This document shows positions 48,861-61,625 of a DNA stretch of 64,000 nucleotides, in pieces (the stretch's first letter is position 1; each line of letters starts with the position of its first letter). A program made the translations under genes and the position numbers. The stretch comes from Heliocidaris tuberculata (Eukaryota; Echinodermata; Echinoidea; Camarodonta; Echinometridae): assembly GCA_025618425.1 (NCBI GenBank), contig CM046846.1:31613409-31677408 (forward strand). Reading direction: 5' to 3'. Below the pieces are notes generated by a model. That model ran no database searches, was not told where the DNA came from, and worked only from the letters and a program-made list of their open reading frames with translations.

Positions 48861-49649
48861 TGTATTCGAACTTATTATACAGAAACTAAAAACCAATATA
48901 CTCTCCGCACCATCCAATCTACCATATACAGAACAATTTGATCATGACCATACACATGCATGGTATTGTCACTGAATCAACCTGACATTCCAACATGGCA
49001 AACTGATATCTCTCCTAGCAACGTACTAAATAAGATCTTCATTCATTTCTTATGAAGCAGAAAACTATCGTTGAAAAAAGATTCTGTACTGCACTGCATG
49101 TCATTGTCAAATTCTGTACCAACTGAGTCAATACAGTGATCAGTGGACATACTACACCTTTGATATATGTTTTTTATAAATTAGTTTATTTGGTACAATT
49201 GGGGGAGGAAGGAGTCGTTCGACTGCAGCTCTTTTAAAAGGTATTTTAAAAATACATGTCGAAAAATAGTCGAAATGGTAATGAAAAGCAAGGTTGTATA
49301 TGGATGGCACCAGTAGTATGGAATTTCTTCGAAATTATTCCCACGGCAATATTGATAGTTAGGATTTTATTTCATTCCTATACCGCGGAACAACTGAATT
49401 CTTAATATTCTTACTGAAGATCAGCATTAGTTTTTTTTTCCTTTACCGAATTTTGATAATTTTCTTCAAACCTTCAGGGATTTATTTTTCATTAACTCTG
49501 AGATGAAATAATCAACAATTTAACTAATTTCAAGACCTTGTCCAATGTTAAATAATACCTTTCAAAAATTGATGTCTTTGAATATATTATTTTTTAAAAA
49601 TGATTTACTTCTGTTCAGTTAGGTCTTGATAACAGCAACCACAACATAC

Positions 49650-49805
49650 GACGACGATAATAATAATGGTGATGATGATGATGATGGTAGTAATAATAAT
49701 AAGAATAATAATAATAATGATAATGATAATAATAATAATGATAATAATAATATTAATAATGATAATAATAATATAATAAAACAACAGCAACAGCAATAAT
49801 AACTG
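49650..49805. repeat. (ATA/ATG)n trinucleotide repeat
   Basis: GATGATGATGATG followed by long AATAATAATGATAAT runs. The opposite-strand poly-Ile frame is an artefact. Confidence 0.95.
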
Positions 49806-49809
49806 ATAA

Positions 49810-51335
49810 ATCACATCATAATAAAAGAAATTTGACAGTCATATAAGTTTAAGATAGAATTTGATAGTTTTATTCTACAAGCACTCTTGAAAATATGATG
49901 CAGAATATCAAATCAAATATCAGTCACACTGCAAATATACAAAATTTCAAACTCTGAGAGATACACAATAGACATGTAAATTCATAATAAGCTTTGATTT
50001 CAACACTAAATCAATATACTTTCACATAAAACATAATACAGATGCAACAACTACATCACGTGTTTTTGTCACGTGATAATAAGCAGAAATCACTGGCCAT
50101 GCAGACATAATGAATGTCTTCAAGATAGCAAATTTAAGTATCACTCAATCCTTGAAATGTTAGTATCATTTTAACCATTTGCTCTGGACATGACTGTATA
50201 CCATGGAGCTGGCAACTGGAGGTAAGATCATGCAATCGGAGGCAAAGCTAACCAACAGCCAATCACAGGCAGAGATTCTGCAATCAATGTTTGAGAGGTA
50301 TTGATATCTTGCATTCAATTAATTCAATCAAACAGGACAAAGAATAGAGCATTGAATACAGAGGATATGACATAAGGGAAACTTAATTTGTTTCATGATG
50401 CAAAACAATTTAACAGAATTTCCAAATTTGTGCAATTCTTGAAAGTTTCTGTTTTGTTTTGCTTTGAAAACAGCCTTCATTAACAATTTGTTAATTTTTC
50501 TGTTTGTTTCTTTTTTATAATTATAACAGAATACTAGGGATATCAGGTAGCAACTTAATGTATCAAATGGCAAGTTTTGTGCTACAATGTATTTTAAAAT
50601 GTCTGAAATATAGTTTTTCAGAAATATTCCTAGCTCAAAAGGGACATGGAAACGTTCTATCTTACCTTACCAAGATAGGTAAAGTCTAATAGACAATCAC
50701 ACTGTATTACCATTGAAAATAATATCCTCACTGAAAATCAAAAAGAAGCATAAAAGTTGTGAGAATAATAATGCAGTTTCAGTCAACCAAAATACAATGA
50801 ATATATTCACGTATTACAAATCTTTCAGTCTTCTTGCCTTCACATGTGTCACAAATACCATCAGCTCAAAGTAAGATTTTTCTTAGTGATCTCCATTCCA
50901 GTTACTCTCATTTAACCTGATAACTACTGAATTGTTTAACTCTCATAGGCTTAATACAGAAGTAACCCAGTTCCCGAAGTCTATGGGTTAAACTGTGTTG
51001 AATGTCATTCCCATCCAACTTATGAAATAGGTTTTGACACATTGCTGCTGTGATGTACTGGTCCACGAGACAAATCCTTGTCAAATTAAGCATTAACAAA
51101 CTAAATTTCCATAGGAAAGAAAATGGCCTAACTCTACCACTAGAGGGCACATGCCCTGTTTTAAGTAAGTAGCCATTGCTTCTAAAACTATATAACAGCT
51201 TCCCTCTACTAACAAGATGTAGTGTCACACAGCAATATTCAAAGGGCTTGGTGACTACGATGAATTTTTTTCAGCACCTTCAAAAGATGGTTGTCAGTTG
51301 TGAAATAATCAAAGAAAACTCTTTTGACTTTTGAG
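49810..51335. other. gene-poor intergenic sequence
   Basis: No gene, RNA or element boundary recognised. Short open frames have no domains. Confidence 0.4.
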
Positions 51336-51339
51336 ATAA

Positions 51340-51430
51340 TGATAATAATACTATGTTACATTTATATAGCGCATTACATGAATACTTCAATGCGCTTTAC
51401 AATGTTATTTATTATTACCCCTGGTCACTG
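51340..51430 (-). mobile_element. SINE or LINE tail fragment (GCGCTATATAAATG, ATT tail)
   Basis: On the minus strand CATTGTAAAGCGCATTGAAG leads to GCGCTATATAAATG and then TATTATTATCATTAT. This tail style matches the 3' end of the SINE at 27385-27682. No tRNA-like head is present, so it is 5'-truncated. Confidence 0.5.
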
Positions 51431-52401
51431 GATTTCAACCAAACATTAATTTTTAAAAACCGAATGCTAAGAGTAAAAAATGAAACATAAAATAAGCATA
51501 CATTTATATGCATCATGTACAGTATACCAGCAAAGAATATTTGAGCAAGCACAAAAAAAATATGATAGTAATAATAAAAAAAAGGAATATGTCTTTTCTA
51601 CACTTTGTGAAAAGTAAACAATCTTCTGTACATGATGTAATCCTTTTCAGATTTCAGAATACTAGAATTCAGTTCCAATTCCACACTTTCTTCACAGTGG
51701 TGACTATCAAATATTAGTAAAGTAGAAAGAAAAATAAAGAGTCTATTTGCAGATCTGTGTGATCCTAGACTGCAACAGACCTACCAAGTCTCACACATCA
51801 GGGCTCTTACTCACGCCCAAAAAGCTCTTTCTCACACCTGGCCTCACCACCTATCTCCATATATATTATACATACCGCGCAGCAACGCACAGTTCCTCAT
51901 CTACCTGGCGCTGATGCGCGGAAAATCTCACGCACTGCTGGTTTTTTACCTTGGTGTCTCTGCTTCAATATATTGCACTAAAGACTAAACATTATCTTAG
52001 GATATCTACATAATTATAAGATGGTAATCTGGGAAAATACTGGCATCAAAAGTGATGAAAAACATGTCACTGCAAACAATATTCCCTTCTGAACCTCAGA
52101 ATTAACAAAAATTAATGAAAATATATTTTTGCAAATGGATCTAGCATGAAATATCTCCCATTTTAACAAACTTCAAAATAAAAGTACCTAAGTATGTTTG
52201 AGGATTAAAAAAAACAAAAACTTCATTTTCTTATTCTAAAACATCAAGTTTTATCACCAACATTCTTGGGGGATTTGCTGCACAAAGCACACCTGGGATT
52301 AAGTAGATGTCAAGGTTTGCCTCTCAGGTAGTCCAACTTTTGCTAAAAAATGTCAAATTTGACATAATGCATGCACACCAGAAAATAATTCTGATAATCA
52401 C

Positions 52402-52432
52402 TCTCCCCCCCCCCCCTCCCCCCCCCCCCCCC
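52402..52432. repeat. poly-C run
   Basis: About 27 C residues with two interruptions. No element ends identified. Confidence 0.9.
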
Positions 52433-52561
52433 ACTCCTTTATCAAATATTCCAGGTCAGATTCCACAAGGGGGGGAAACTCATTCTCTTGCGAAGATGGA
52501 CAAACTTTGATCATTTAAACAATGGATTTTTCTGACAATACAGGTTCAAAGTATAATTCAA

Positions 52562-52639
52562 TTTCAAGAAATCATTTCTAAACTTTATCTTCGACTTGAA
52601 TTTCAAGAAATCATTTCTAAACTTTATCTTCGACTTGAA
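52562..52639. repeat. perfect 39-bp tandem duplication
   Basis: 52562-52600 and 52601-52639 are identical, each starting TTTCAAGAAATCATTTC and ending CTTCGACTTGAA. Perfect identity suggests a very recent duplication or an assembly effect. Confidence 0.95.
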
Positions 52640-53141
52640 AAAGAATTTGCATACAAAAAAAAATATCTGTTTGCTCCTTACCCTAGCACTTGCACACTGC
52701 AATTGTTGGGATAAAGGACTAAATGAAATAGGGCTTGAATATCTAATATGAACTATTTCCTCAATCAAGAAATAATTCTACATTTGCCTCAAAATGAGCT
52801 GCGTTTAAGTTGACTGCATACGAGACAAAGTAACTGCATAGGGATTTTTTTGTACGACATACACATACAAGAAAACAGTGCAGCAAATTTCACAAACAAT
52901 TTTTTACGTTTACAAATGATTGCATAGATTTTTATCCAATAATTCTACATAGGATATCTCCTTACACATTGGACAATAATAGTGATTGATTTTTTTTTTT
53001 CCAAAAGAAAAGCATATCCTCAATATCTCTCAGAGAATAAATAAGAGAGAAAAATTGACCCAAACAAATGGGTCACCACATATGCCTCAGAAATAACCAA
53101 TATATTCCATTAGTACTTTATAAGTATATAAGATAACTCCT

Positions 53142-53142
<1 letters not shown>

Positions 53143-53198
<56 letters not shown>
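53143..53198. repeat. (AT)n microsatellite
   Basis: Uninterrupted alternating AT of about 55 bases. Confidence 0.95.
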
Positions 53199-53201
<3 letters not shown>

Positions 53202-53574
53202 TTCAGCACATATATTAAAGTGCAACACAAATATATAAGACATGCAAAATAAGAATTTCAGTAGAGGAGCTATATGAATAATATTTGGATATCAGTAGGC
53301 ACACTCAGTTCAAATAAATTTTTTCTTGAAATATAATCTTTTCCAGATTCAAAGCCTAATCTTGCTACAGCAAAGTGTTATTGTCACACAATGCATTAGT
53401 TCAATGCACTGTTCAATCAACAAATGCTTAGATTGCAGGCTTCTTCTAAATATGAAATGCTACTTTTGTTGCAAGGTACTTATGATGGTGGGGTGCTGGT
53501 TAAGTTCTCACAAGGAAAAGATTAAAGACTCTGTAGTTCACTATCTTTATGCTAAACATCCCTCAGATAGGATG

Positions 53575-53772
53575 TTAAATGGAGGTATCATGTGCAGGAG
53601 AGTCACTATCTATACACGATAAGAACTCACTGTAGGGCTTGCTATTCGTGGAAGAGTAAGGGAACCCCGGCCCAGTGTAGTGGTTCACCTGCACATCCAA
53701 ATCACTTATAATACCAGGAGGAGAGACCCTACAGTTACAGTCATTTAGTTTGCTTTTCCCCCTCCCAGGCAC
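53575..53772 (-). CDS. orphan open frame, possible terminal exon
   Basis: 65 codons on the minus strand with protein-like composition (VNHYTGPGFPYSSTNSKPYS, FLSCIDSDSPAHDTSI), unlike the AT-driven frames around it. A splice acceptor is possible at CTGTAG before the codons for VSPPG. It lies about 1.2 kb beyond the FBXO8 stop on the same strand. It could be a terminal exon of an unseen transcript, part of the FBXO8 3' UTR, or chance. No family recognised. Confidence 0.2.
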   Translation of the reverse strand: MPGRGKSKLNDCNCRVSPPGIISDLDVQVNHYTGPGFPYSSTNSKPYSEFLSCIDSDSPAHDTSI

Positions 53773-54309
53773 TGGTGATGCCGTATGATTAATATGTCAA
53801 TACATCAAGTCTCACCAAAAAGAAAGGGGAAAAAAAAAAATCTGCACCAAAGGTTATCTTGAATTCTGATGAAGTCTCTCAGAAAAACTATCAAATAGTC
53901 ATTCTCAAAGGCTGATCATGTAGTAGATATCGATTCTCATCTAATATGGATTTTAAAAAAAATGAAATGTTTAAACAACTTATCAAATACACTTTTAAAA
54001 AACACACACTGTCAACATGAATTTGAACATATGGGACAACGCGTTGTAAATGATCATTAGTAATTCGAATGATCAATTATCAGTCCTGAAATTTCAACAC
54101 AGTCCATATCTATTACGATAGTTATCAAGGAATTTAACTTTTCTCAAATCAAATTCTTTTGGCAGGTTTCATTCATTTGTGGTTTATAAATTCAGTGTAA
54201 TATATTTCACAATCACCAGAACTCAAGATTACCATCAAATCACACTGATCATTTTTGGTTGCCCTTGATTTGTATCCCATCAGACAACACTATCATCTAT
54301 CATTTGAAT

Positions 54310-54592
54310 ATTACTGTATACGGCATATATTTTGCGGGGGTTTTATTTTGGTGAATTCTTGAGTGGCTCACAAATTTAACAACATGCTTAAATATCGCCA
54401 ACATAAGTAGTCAGTTTAATTTGTTGTCTCCTGGTCAGAAATTCACCACTTCGCTTTGCAAAAGTACATCATCACTGCTGTTTGTAGATGTGAGAATTTC
54501 CCAACCGCAAATTCGACCACTCGTAACATAGTCTGGTTAGTCCTATTCGCAAAAATTTATGGCTGCGAAATTTATGGCTTATACAGTATTTG
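54310..54592. mobile_element. MITE with TACTGTATA termini
   Basis: TTACTGTATACGGCATATATTTTGCG at the left opposes CGCAAAAATTTATGG and GGCTTATACAGTA at the right. It may overlap the FBXO8 3' UTR. Its TTTATT at 54342-54347 would read AATAAA on the minus strand. Confidence 0.7.
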
Positions 54593-54644
54593 GACAGTAG
54601 ATTGTCCAACCCATTTGGATTAAACGTAGTAAATTTTCTGCAGA

Positions 54645-54712
54645 GAGGCATAAGTGCATAAACTCCTATATTTTTACTGAGTTAACGTCTTTCTGACTCT
54701 CTATACAAAGTA
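54645..54712. mobile_element. about 70-bp mini-foldback (GAGAGCCAGAAGGGC family), copy 4, degraded
   Basis: GAGGCATAAGTGCATAAACTC and GAGTTAACGTCTTTCTGACTCTC follow the family layout with many substitutions. Confidence 0.5.
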
Positions 54713-54964
54713 AGTAATCACAATGCATCTTCAGCTGCATAAAGTTATTAACATCATCTACTTAAATCACTGCTATAATATAGCCGCCTAGTGCTTACAT
54801 GTATAACTGAAAGATATACTTACGATCACGACACTGTGCATAAGCTGTGCTATACCAAGATGCATCAAAATCGACCCAAATCGGCTCAACACAAATAGAA
54901 ATCTCTCCAGTCTAATTTACAAGGTATAAAATGGTATGAAAGAGTCACTGCAAGTCTTACGGCC

Positions 54965-57900
54965 CTACTCGACCCACTTCTGTGGGGCGATGTGACCTAC
55001 AAGGTATATGTTGTCATAGAGATGACCAGCCAACTCGTCCCCTACTTCCGTGGTGGCCTGACGTACATTCCTGATGAACTCACGCTTCGACATCTTGTTC
55101 TTGACATGAGGGCTTGTCAGGTCAACAGAGAGGATGATCAATGAGTATGACAGGATGCAAATGGCATCTAAATGGTGGAAGAACGGAAAGAGTATAACAG
55201 AAATAATGGAAGTGCTTTGTTATTTCATAATTTCTATTCTTTTCAACCATACATTATTTTTTTATCATAATAAAAATGCACCAGTAAAATTACAAGAAAT
55301 AAGCATAGTGTGCTTCACATCTGTATAAAACACAAATCAAACAGTACATGTCAGGGCCTTTGTTACCCCCATTCACCAATCCTTTATATTACTCCTAACA
55401 TGATTTTGATTATGCTGCAGCAGTTTGGGTTTCTTTTTGGCAGTTTATTGCGCCATGTCTTGACAGGGCTTTAGAAAACTAGACAATGGAGCTCTACAAA
55501 ATTCTGAATCAGACGGAGGAGATTAATACCTTTTGTCAAGCCACAATCTGGATTGCAGTTGATGAATCTCTCTGCAAACTTCTGAAGAAGTCCATGAAGA
55601 TCTCTACTACTCACACTAGGTGAGTCAACATTAGAGAAGAATGTCCTGAGGGCATTAGGAATGAACTTGTTGGCGTAGTCATCCAGCTTGATGATTACCT
55701 CTAAGATGTCCTGTCTGGTGTTCAGAAATCAGCACATTTGGAATTGAATTGTTTCTGACATATGGTATTACGCTCTGGCAAACTACGACGAGTATCGCTA
55801 AGACCGGTATGCAATTAGCATTAGAATTTTTCATATTGCAAGTGATAAAAGAATATTTATCTTAAATACTGATGTCTTATAAAATTCATCCATATGCGAC
55901 TATTGGCAAGTGTTCGCTATCTTGTAAACATTTGAACACAGATGTAGAAGGGGGGGGGTGCAGCCCCCCTAGGGCCCCTAGGATTGTGAAAATGCTGATA
56001 TGCGGGCAACTGGCAACTCATAGGTGCCTGAATATCCTCATATTTTGGTATTTTCACAACAAAAATTCAGAAACTGTAAAGTTGATATTTCAGGCAAAAG
56101 GCATCAGCCACTTTCGCAAAAATATGCCTGACAGTGTATGCCTATCCATTTGAATGGCCTCACTATACCATAACTTATGATTGTTTAATATCAGTTCACA
56201 TTGATTTTTAAACATGTTTTTATAGAAATGAAACTTCACTGCAAGTACTCAGATATGGCCTTTAGTTTAAACCACTAGAGCCTACCTTCTTGAGAGGAGG
56301 TCTCTGACCCGTCCTCGATGAAGCCTGTTTGTGGTGTGAATAAACTTTGCAATTTCCTGAACATCATCATTGATCAGCTGATGGCTGAATAAGTATCCAA
56401 GGCCCTGCATTGGTATAAAAAGGAAATGGTTAAACTTCAATTCGTTGAATATTATTATTCATCAGCTAATGGCTGAATAAGTATCCAAGACCCTATATCG
56501 GTGCAAATAGAGTGGTTAAATTCAAATCTCAGAACATTAGCTGATGGATGAATAAGTATCCAAAACCCTGCATCGGTACAAAATAGAGATGGAAAGCCTG
56601 AAATGCATGGTTGATATTCTAGTCTTTATATCATGGGGTACATGTTGTACATTTGTAATTTTATGTGTCATTAGAAAATGGCCATGTGAATCATCACAAA
56701 ATAATTGGCAAAAAGCTTGTAACATGTTTAATATGCTTTATTATCAGGGTCACATTTACAGACTGTTTTGGCCATTTCGACACTACAAATAATGAAGAAA
56801 AAAAACAAAACAAAACAGTCCAGGCTGTCATGAGATGGAAGATTAGTAAATAACCTGACTTGATAAACACCATAAATCATTTTAATATAATTCCTTACTT
56901 CTTTCCTAATTTTTCTGAAAGTCCATGTTTTAGGAAGGCCCTAAAAACTTACCATCAGAGTTATTTAATCTTAGCACAGTTAAAACTTTAAACTTGGCAT
57001 GTCTGAAACTTTCGTGAATGTTTTGTGAGGGATTCAGATTCGCAATTAAGTTGCAAAATAATTAAATCCCAAAATAACACAACACTGAATGACAAGCTTT
57101 TCTTAGTCCCAAATATTACGACAAAGATTTTCAGTGGTTTAAACTGCCTATGGCAATCAAAGGGTTAACACGTAGGTTACGGCAACCCAAACTTACTAGA
57201 TCTGCATTAGCATTAAATGTCAATGTGGCTTCATCGAGTGTCATGTAGAGAGCTTTCCAGGAGAAGTTGTCCTCGTTTCCCCTCTCATAAGCAGTGACGC
57301 ACCCCCAAGTAGCTCTGCATAACCTGAAAGAGAGAAACAGGAGGGTGAATTGAATTCATTAAAGGCGGTCAGGCGGCGGTTTCAATGGAGAAAAATATTT
57401 GTTTGCTGATGCTGCAAAATAGTTAGTGCGCATACGAAACTAGGTCTAGCCGAAAGTTTATTGAGGATCAGCGAAATGTCCTTCTCCTCGGCAAAATCCG
57501 CATTAATCACTGTGATGTGTACGTAAGTAGATGTGTACGAATACGGAAATCTCCAAACTCGCCTTCGCCTGGACTGCATAGAAACACACGGGCACCGCCG
57601 ACTGACCGCCTTTAAATGTCATGCACAACTGAAAATCATCTGCATACATGACATAAAATATATAATCATTTCTAAGTAGTACAGGTACATGGGTATATGA
57701 CAAGATGCAATAACAGACAAATGAAGCAAAAACAGTATACACTGTGAATAGTTATAGAGAAAAAAAAATCAACAATGGATTTATGATTATCATGATCCTT
57801 CTCTGTATTCAGAATTTATGTGACCCTAGAAGCCTACCTGCCTGCCCCACACAGTAGCCCAATAATATCCTACATAAGTAATTATCTTACACAACATGTC

Positions 57901-58371
57901 TGTTGAATCCTTACCTCTTGAATGAAAATTTGTGTTTTTGGAAATAAATATTATTTTTTCAGTGTTTGACAGCTACACAGAATCTCAAAACCTTGCTACT
58001 TATTTTTTTCCTCCAAATTTTGTTTACTTGTGTACATTGTGTCTTAAAAAAAGACATGGCATATTCTAAAAACTTGTAGCTACCATTAATCATAAAGTTT
58101 AGTTTGGATGTTAAACCTACCCCTGCCAGAGCATCTCATCACTGGCCAATTCCCTCCAGAAGTCATTCACTGTCATCGCCAGACACAGGTCAGTTGCATT
58201 GAGGTTAGATAGCACCATGAGCGCGATCTCAGGAGGAAGGCTGACTATGTCGGGGAACTTCTGATGGGGATCCAGGAAGCTGGGAAACCTTCTCAAACCA
58301 CTCCTGCCACCGACGACATGCCATGATGTCAGGCTGGACTCCCTGCGTATCCTCCTCACTGCCTGCCCCAT
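54965..58371 (-). CDS. FBXO8: FBXO8, F-box only protein 8 (F-box plus Sec7-like domain)
   Basis: Five coding exons on the minus strand: 58371-58121, 57323-57197, 56404-56286, 55714-55530 and 55167-54965. GT-AG borders and phases agree, giving 294 residues (human 319). The start MGQAVRRIRR matches the vertebrate MGQ start, and Gly2 could allow N-myristoylation. The ATG has A at -3 and G at +4. The F-box spans about residues 41-90 (SLPPEIALMVLSNLNATDLC, DEMLWQGLCRATWG). The Sec7-like region follows (NKFIPNALRTFFSNVD, LLQKFAERFINCNPD, DLTSPHVKNKMSKREFIRN, GHLYDNIYLVGHI). Where ARF exchange factors carry the Glu-finger motif FRLPGE, this protein reads FFSNVDSPSV, so exchange activity is doubtful. 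That agrees with FBXO8 acting as an SCF-type regulator of ARF6 by ubiquitination in mammals. The N-terminal part is shorter than in human. Confidence 0.96.
56440..56592 (-). pseudogene. two decayed copies of the FBXO8 exon 3 acceptor and exon start
   Basis: The true exon 3 begins at 56404 with codons for GLGYLFSHQLI. In the intron upstream, copies read GLGYLFSH then stop (around 56446-56500) and GFGYLFIHQLMF then stop (around 56526-56575). Each keeps an AG directly before the exon-like start. The shared word GAATAAGTATCCAA is at 56387, 56476 and 56550 on the plus strand. Flanking intron words (GGTTAAA, CAAATAGAG) are duplicated as well, so this is a tandem duplication, not retrotransposition. 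Confidence 0.85.
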
Positions 58372-60810
58372 CCTGAGCTACCCTTGTTCCAATGTCTTTA
58401 CACACAGTACTGTTTAGAATCCCTTCTATGGTGGGTAACGAACTTGCTTCTGAAGATTTGAGAGTCACAGAATTTAATGCAAAACAAATTAAACATAGTT
58501 AAATATTAATTTTAAGAATTTAAAAATCAATACTGCATGAGATCAGGAGATATGAAATGTCACAAAAGGAGTGAAGTCTGATTTCTAAATTCCATTTGAA
58601 TTCATCAACTCAAGTCTCCTTCAGTTTCAGGGTTCTTGCATGCACAACTCAAGACTCTTTGGCTCAATGGTCTGCCCTCATTCTCCAATATGATTCAGAG
58701 CTAGGAATGGCCTTTATGACCACTTTTGAACCAACAGCCTCAGTAATATGAAATGATGAACACAGTCATCTTCTTTAAAAGGACAGACAACACCTTTTGT
58801 CTTTATTTATGTGTCTATTGTCTAGAAAAGTAAACTGATCAATTGGATTGTTACAAGTACTGTCATGATGGAGGAAGCATCTTTTCGAAAAAAAATATTC
58901 AGAACTGACAGTTAACGAAAAAGTGAACAAAGTGAGAAGATCAATGGGAAGTTCAGGACAGAATTTCAGTGAATGTCTCGTCCATTTTCATTTAGTCGAC
59001 ATTTTAAACCCAAATATTGGGATTTCCATTCCAAAATCCGAATCGATGGTCTTTCACTTATTGACATTCTAAAAACATGCCAAAAATCTCATTACAACTT
59101 GAACATGAGCTTGCCAATTTGTTAAGAAAAAATGGCCTTTCATTTGATTTTACAAAACCGAACATGTCTAACTTATGCAAACTCATTTATTTACATGAAT
59201 TTGGGATTTTTTAGTTCGAGATTCTTGAAGTAAAAGATGTCCTTTCAAGTCTTATAAATAAAGCTGTATAAACCAAGAGTCTATTTAAATCTATTTTTAT
59301 TTGCTTTCACACAAAGCATTTTTTAAACCAAAAGTGTAGGTTGATTTCTATTAATTTTTCATATTGTGTTCTGTTTGTTTCAATGTGTGTTTTACTGTTT
59401 TATTACACTGGAATCACAGAGCTTACTTACATGCTTTCCCAGCCAATTATATATGGTACTTTGCAGAGAGCACCAGTTCCTCTTCCAGTTCCAAGACTAA
59501 TTGGAGTGCACAAAAGTATCTGCCTCCTCGATCCTCCTTTGCTTTGCACTGGCCTAATTAAGGCCTTCATCAGCATTCAGTCTAATTCAATTAGAGTCTA
59601 GTAATTGTCAGTCTCATTTGGAGAAATATCGAACTTAATTGAATGATCTGGGCGTGGCATGGCACTTGTGGTGTGGCGTAGACTTGTAAAAATGTTCAAT
59701 TCATAAATAGATAAAATATCACAGAACACTTTTTTCAAAAGTCTGAATTAATCACAGCACAGACACAGTCATGGCGGTGCACTGTCAGACTCTCGTCTCG
59801 ATCTCGGAGCGCGGAGCTGAGCAGTTGTTGTGTTCACGTTAATATAGCGGCCTGTGCAATCTCAAACGTTTTGGTTACCAGCACTGCCAAATTAGTAAGC
59901 CAGCCCATGCCCATGTAATCCGAAAATATCAGGAACTTAAATCAATGGACACAAGTCTCCCGTTCATTCAAACTCAACTTCCAACTTCAGCTGACAGGTT
60001 TAGCTGGTTCTTCTAGTATTTGTATTACCTAATCCTGATGACAACATGAGATTGACGTGGAGCTGATCGCATTTCAACCATTTGTCAAGGTAAACATAAT
60101 TTAATGAATATTCATAAATGCTCAGTACATGAAAATACGGAGTATATGATTGGATAAATCCTAGATGGGACCGGAGAGTCGGACCAATGACTGCCCCTCT
60201 TTCTCGGAGAGTCATATTCTTGGGGAACCCCCATAGATCCCAGCAAAGGTTACGAGGAGCGCGCGCGCGCCATTTAAACTTCCGTGCATGCATGAAAACC
60301 TGCAGGCCGGAGGATGACTTCAGTCAGATCCGATAATGAAGATGGAATTCAGCTAGCTGATGCCTGAACTGAACCGTGAGCCCTTTAGGCTTTGGTACCG
60401 AGTCTGCGATTTTTGTGAGATTTACAGCATTTCCAGCCTGCAGTTTAGCCGTGTAACATCCGACTTCCAGAGACGAGGCAATAGCAGAGCCAACTTTAGA
60501 CAGAAAAATCCGTCTGTTACTGTTACTGTTACTGTTAGCCTTGTTATAAAATTCTTCTGGTTCTACTTACACTTACACTACAGTTACTGTATAATTGGCA
60601 CGTAAGTAGGTTCTGTGATTCCAATGAAATCAAACACATAATGAAACAAAACAATGAAAAATTAATAGAAATCAACCTTCACTTCTCCTGGTTTAAAAAA
60701 TACCTTGTATGAAAACAAATAAAAATAAATTTACAGAGACTCTTGGTCTATATACTAGTTTCAGTTACTGCTAAAGGAGCCTATAGGCTATAGATCTAGT
60801 CATTATAATT
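58372..60810. promoter_or_regulatory. FBXO8-CEP44 intergenic spacer, candidate divergent promoter region
   Basis: The spacer between the two divergent genes. About 59760-60300 is less AT-rich and includes GCGCGCGCGC at about 60259. It is a plausible site for 5' non-coding exons and promoters, but no TATA, initiator or exon could be fixed. Positions 58500-59750 are AT-rich with nothing recognised. Confidence 0.3.
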
Positions 60811-60812
60811 AT

Positions 60813-61130
60813 AGGAGAGGGATTTCTCAGTGGAGCATATCCCTGAACGAAATAGACTTGATTTTTCGGTCTAGAGCAGAGCCAGTAACACTCGCACTTC
60901 TGCGAGGTTATTGGAGAGCCAGTAGTGTGACTGTGAGTGTGATAGATCTAGCTGTTGTTACAGCATGTACAGTGTTCTTCATAGATAGAATATGTAACTC
61001 TAGCATGCGCATGTCTATCCTCATCTAGATCTATTCTAAAGTTAGACCGAAAAATCTGTCTATTTCGTTTGGGGATATGCTCCGGCAGCTCCGCTGAGAC
61101 TGCATCTGGCTTCACGGAATCCCTCTCCTA
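60813..61130. mobile_element. 318-bp foldback MITE (TAGGAGAGGGA termini)
   Basis: TAGGAGAGGGATT at the left is inverted as AATCCCTCTCCTA at the right. GGAGCATATCCC and GGGGATATGCTCC, and ATTTTTCGGTCTA and TAGACCGAAAAAT, are further mirrored pairs. The left arm lacks about 30 bases present in the right. Confidence 0.88.
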
Positions 61131-61150
61131 CTGCTTGGAGGTAGCTATAC

Positions 61151-61625
61151 CCCGGGGGGGCACTCACGTATATTGGTGGTACGGGGACGTGCCGCTTTGA
61201 TGACCCCCTTTTTCAGACCCCGATTTCTGTTCTCTAGATCCGGTCAGGAGCCGCTCAGCCGGCGCTCTGAAGACCCCCGTTATGAAACATATCCGTTCGC
61301 ATGCGGCCGGGAGCGTGGCGGAGGCAGTGGTCGCTCGACCTGGTCTCGCGCCCTAGGCCCTTTCGTCGCGCGAGCCTTGAAAACTGCTCCAGCTAGCTAG
61401 CTACTAGCGCTACACGGCGTGGGCGCGGCCCCCGGCGCGGCCCCCCGGTTAGTTTTGTAGTTCCCTAGACCCTGTTTTTCACTCTGCCCAATAGATCATA
61501 GTTCCCAAGACCCCGTATTTTACACCTTGAAGTCAGTTCCTTAGACCCCCTTTTCGGGGATTCGTGAGGCACACCCCCGTCAAAATATAATTCGAGTGCC
61601 CCCCCCCCCCCCCACCCCCCCCGGG
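61151..61625. mobile_element. hAT-like MITE with poly-G/C runs, perfect 8-bp TSD AGCTATAC
   Basis: CCCGGGGGGGCACTC at the left is inverted at the right as GAGTGCCCC... CCCCGGG with a long C run. AGCTATAC occurs at 61143-61150 and 61626-61633. The interior repeats AGACCCC-type words and is GC-rich, with no transposase. Confidence 0.88.

Noticed and set aside
58229..58468. Alternative 79-codon frame overlapping FBXO8 exon 1
   Set aside because: It runs in another frame over the F-box. The MGQ start and F-box frame match vertebrate FBXO8 and splice in phase.
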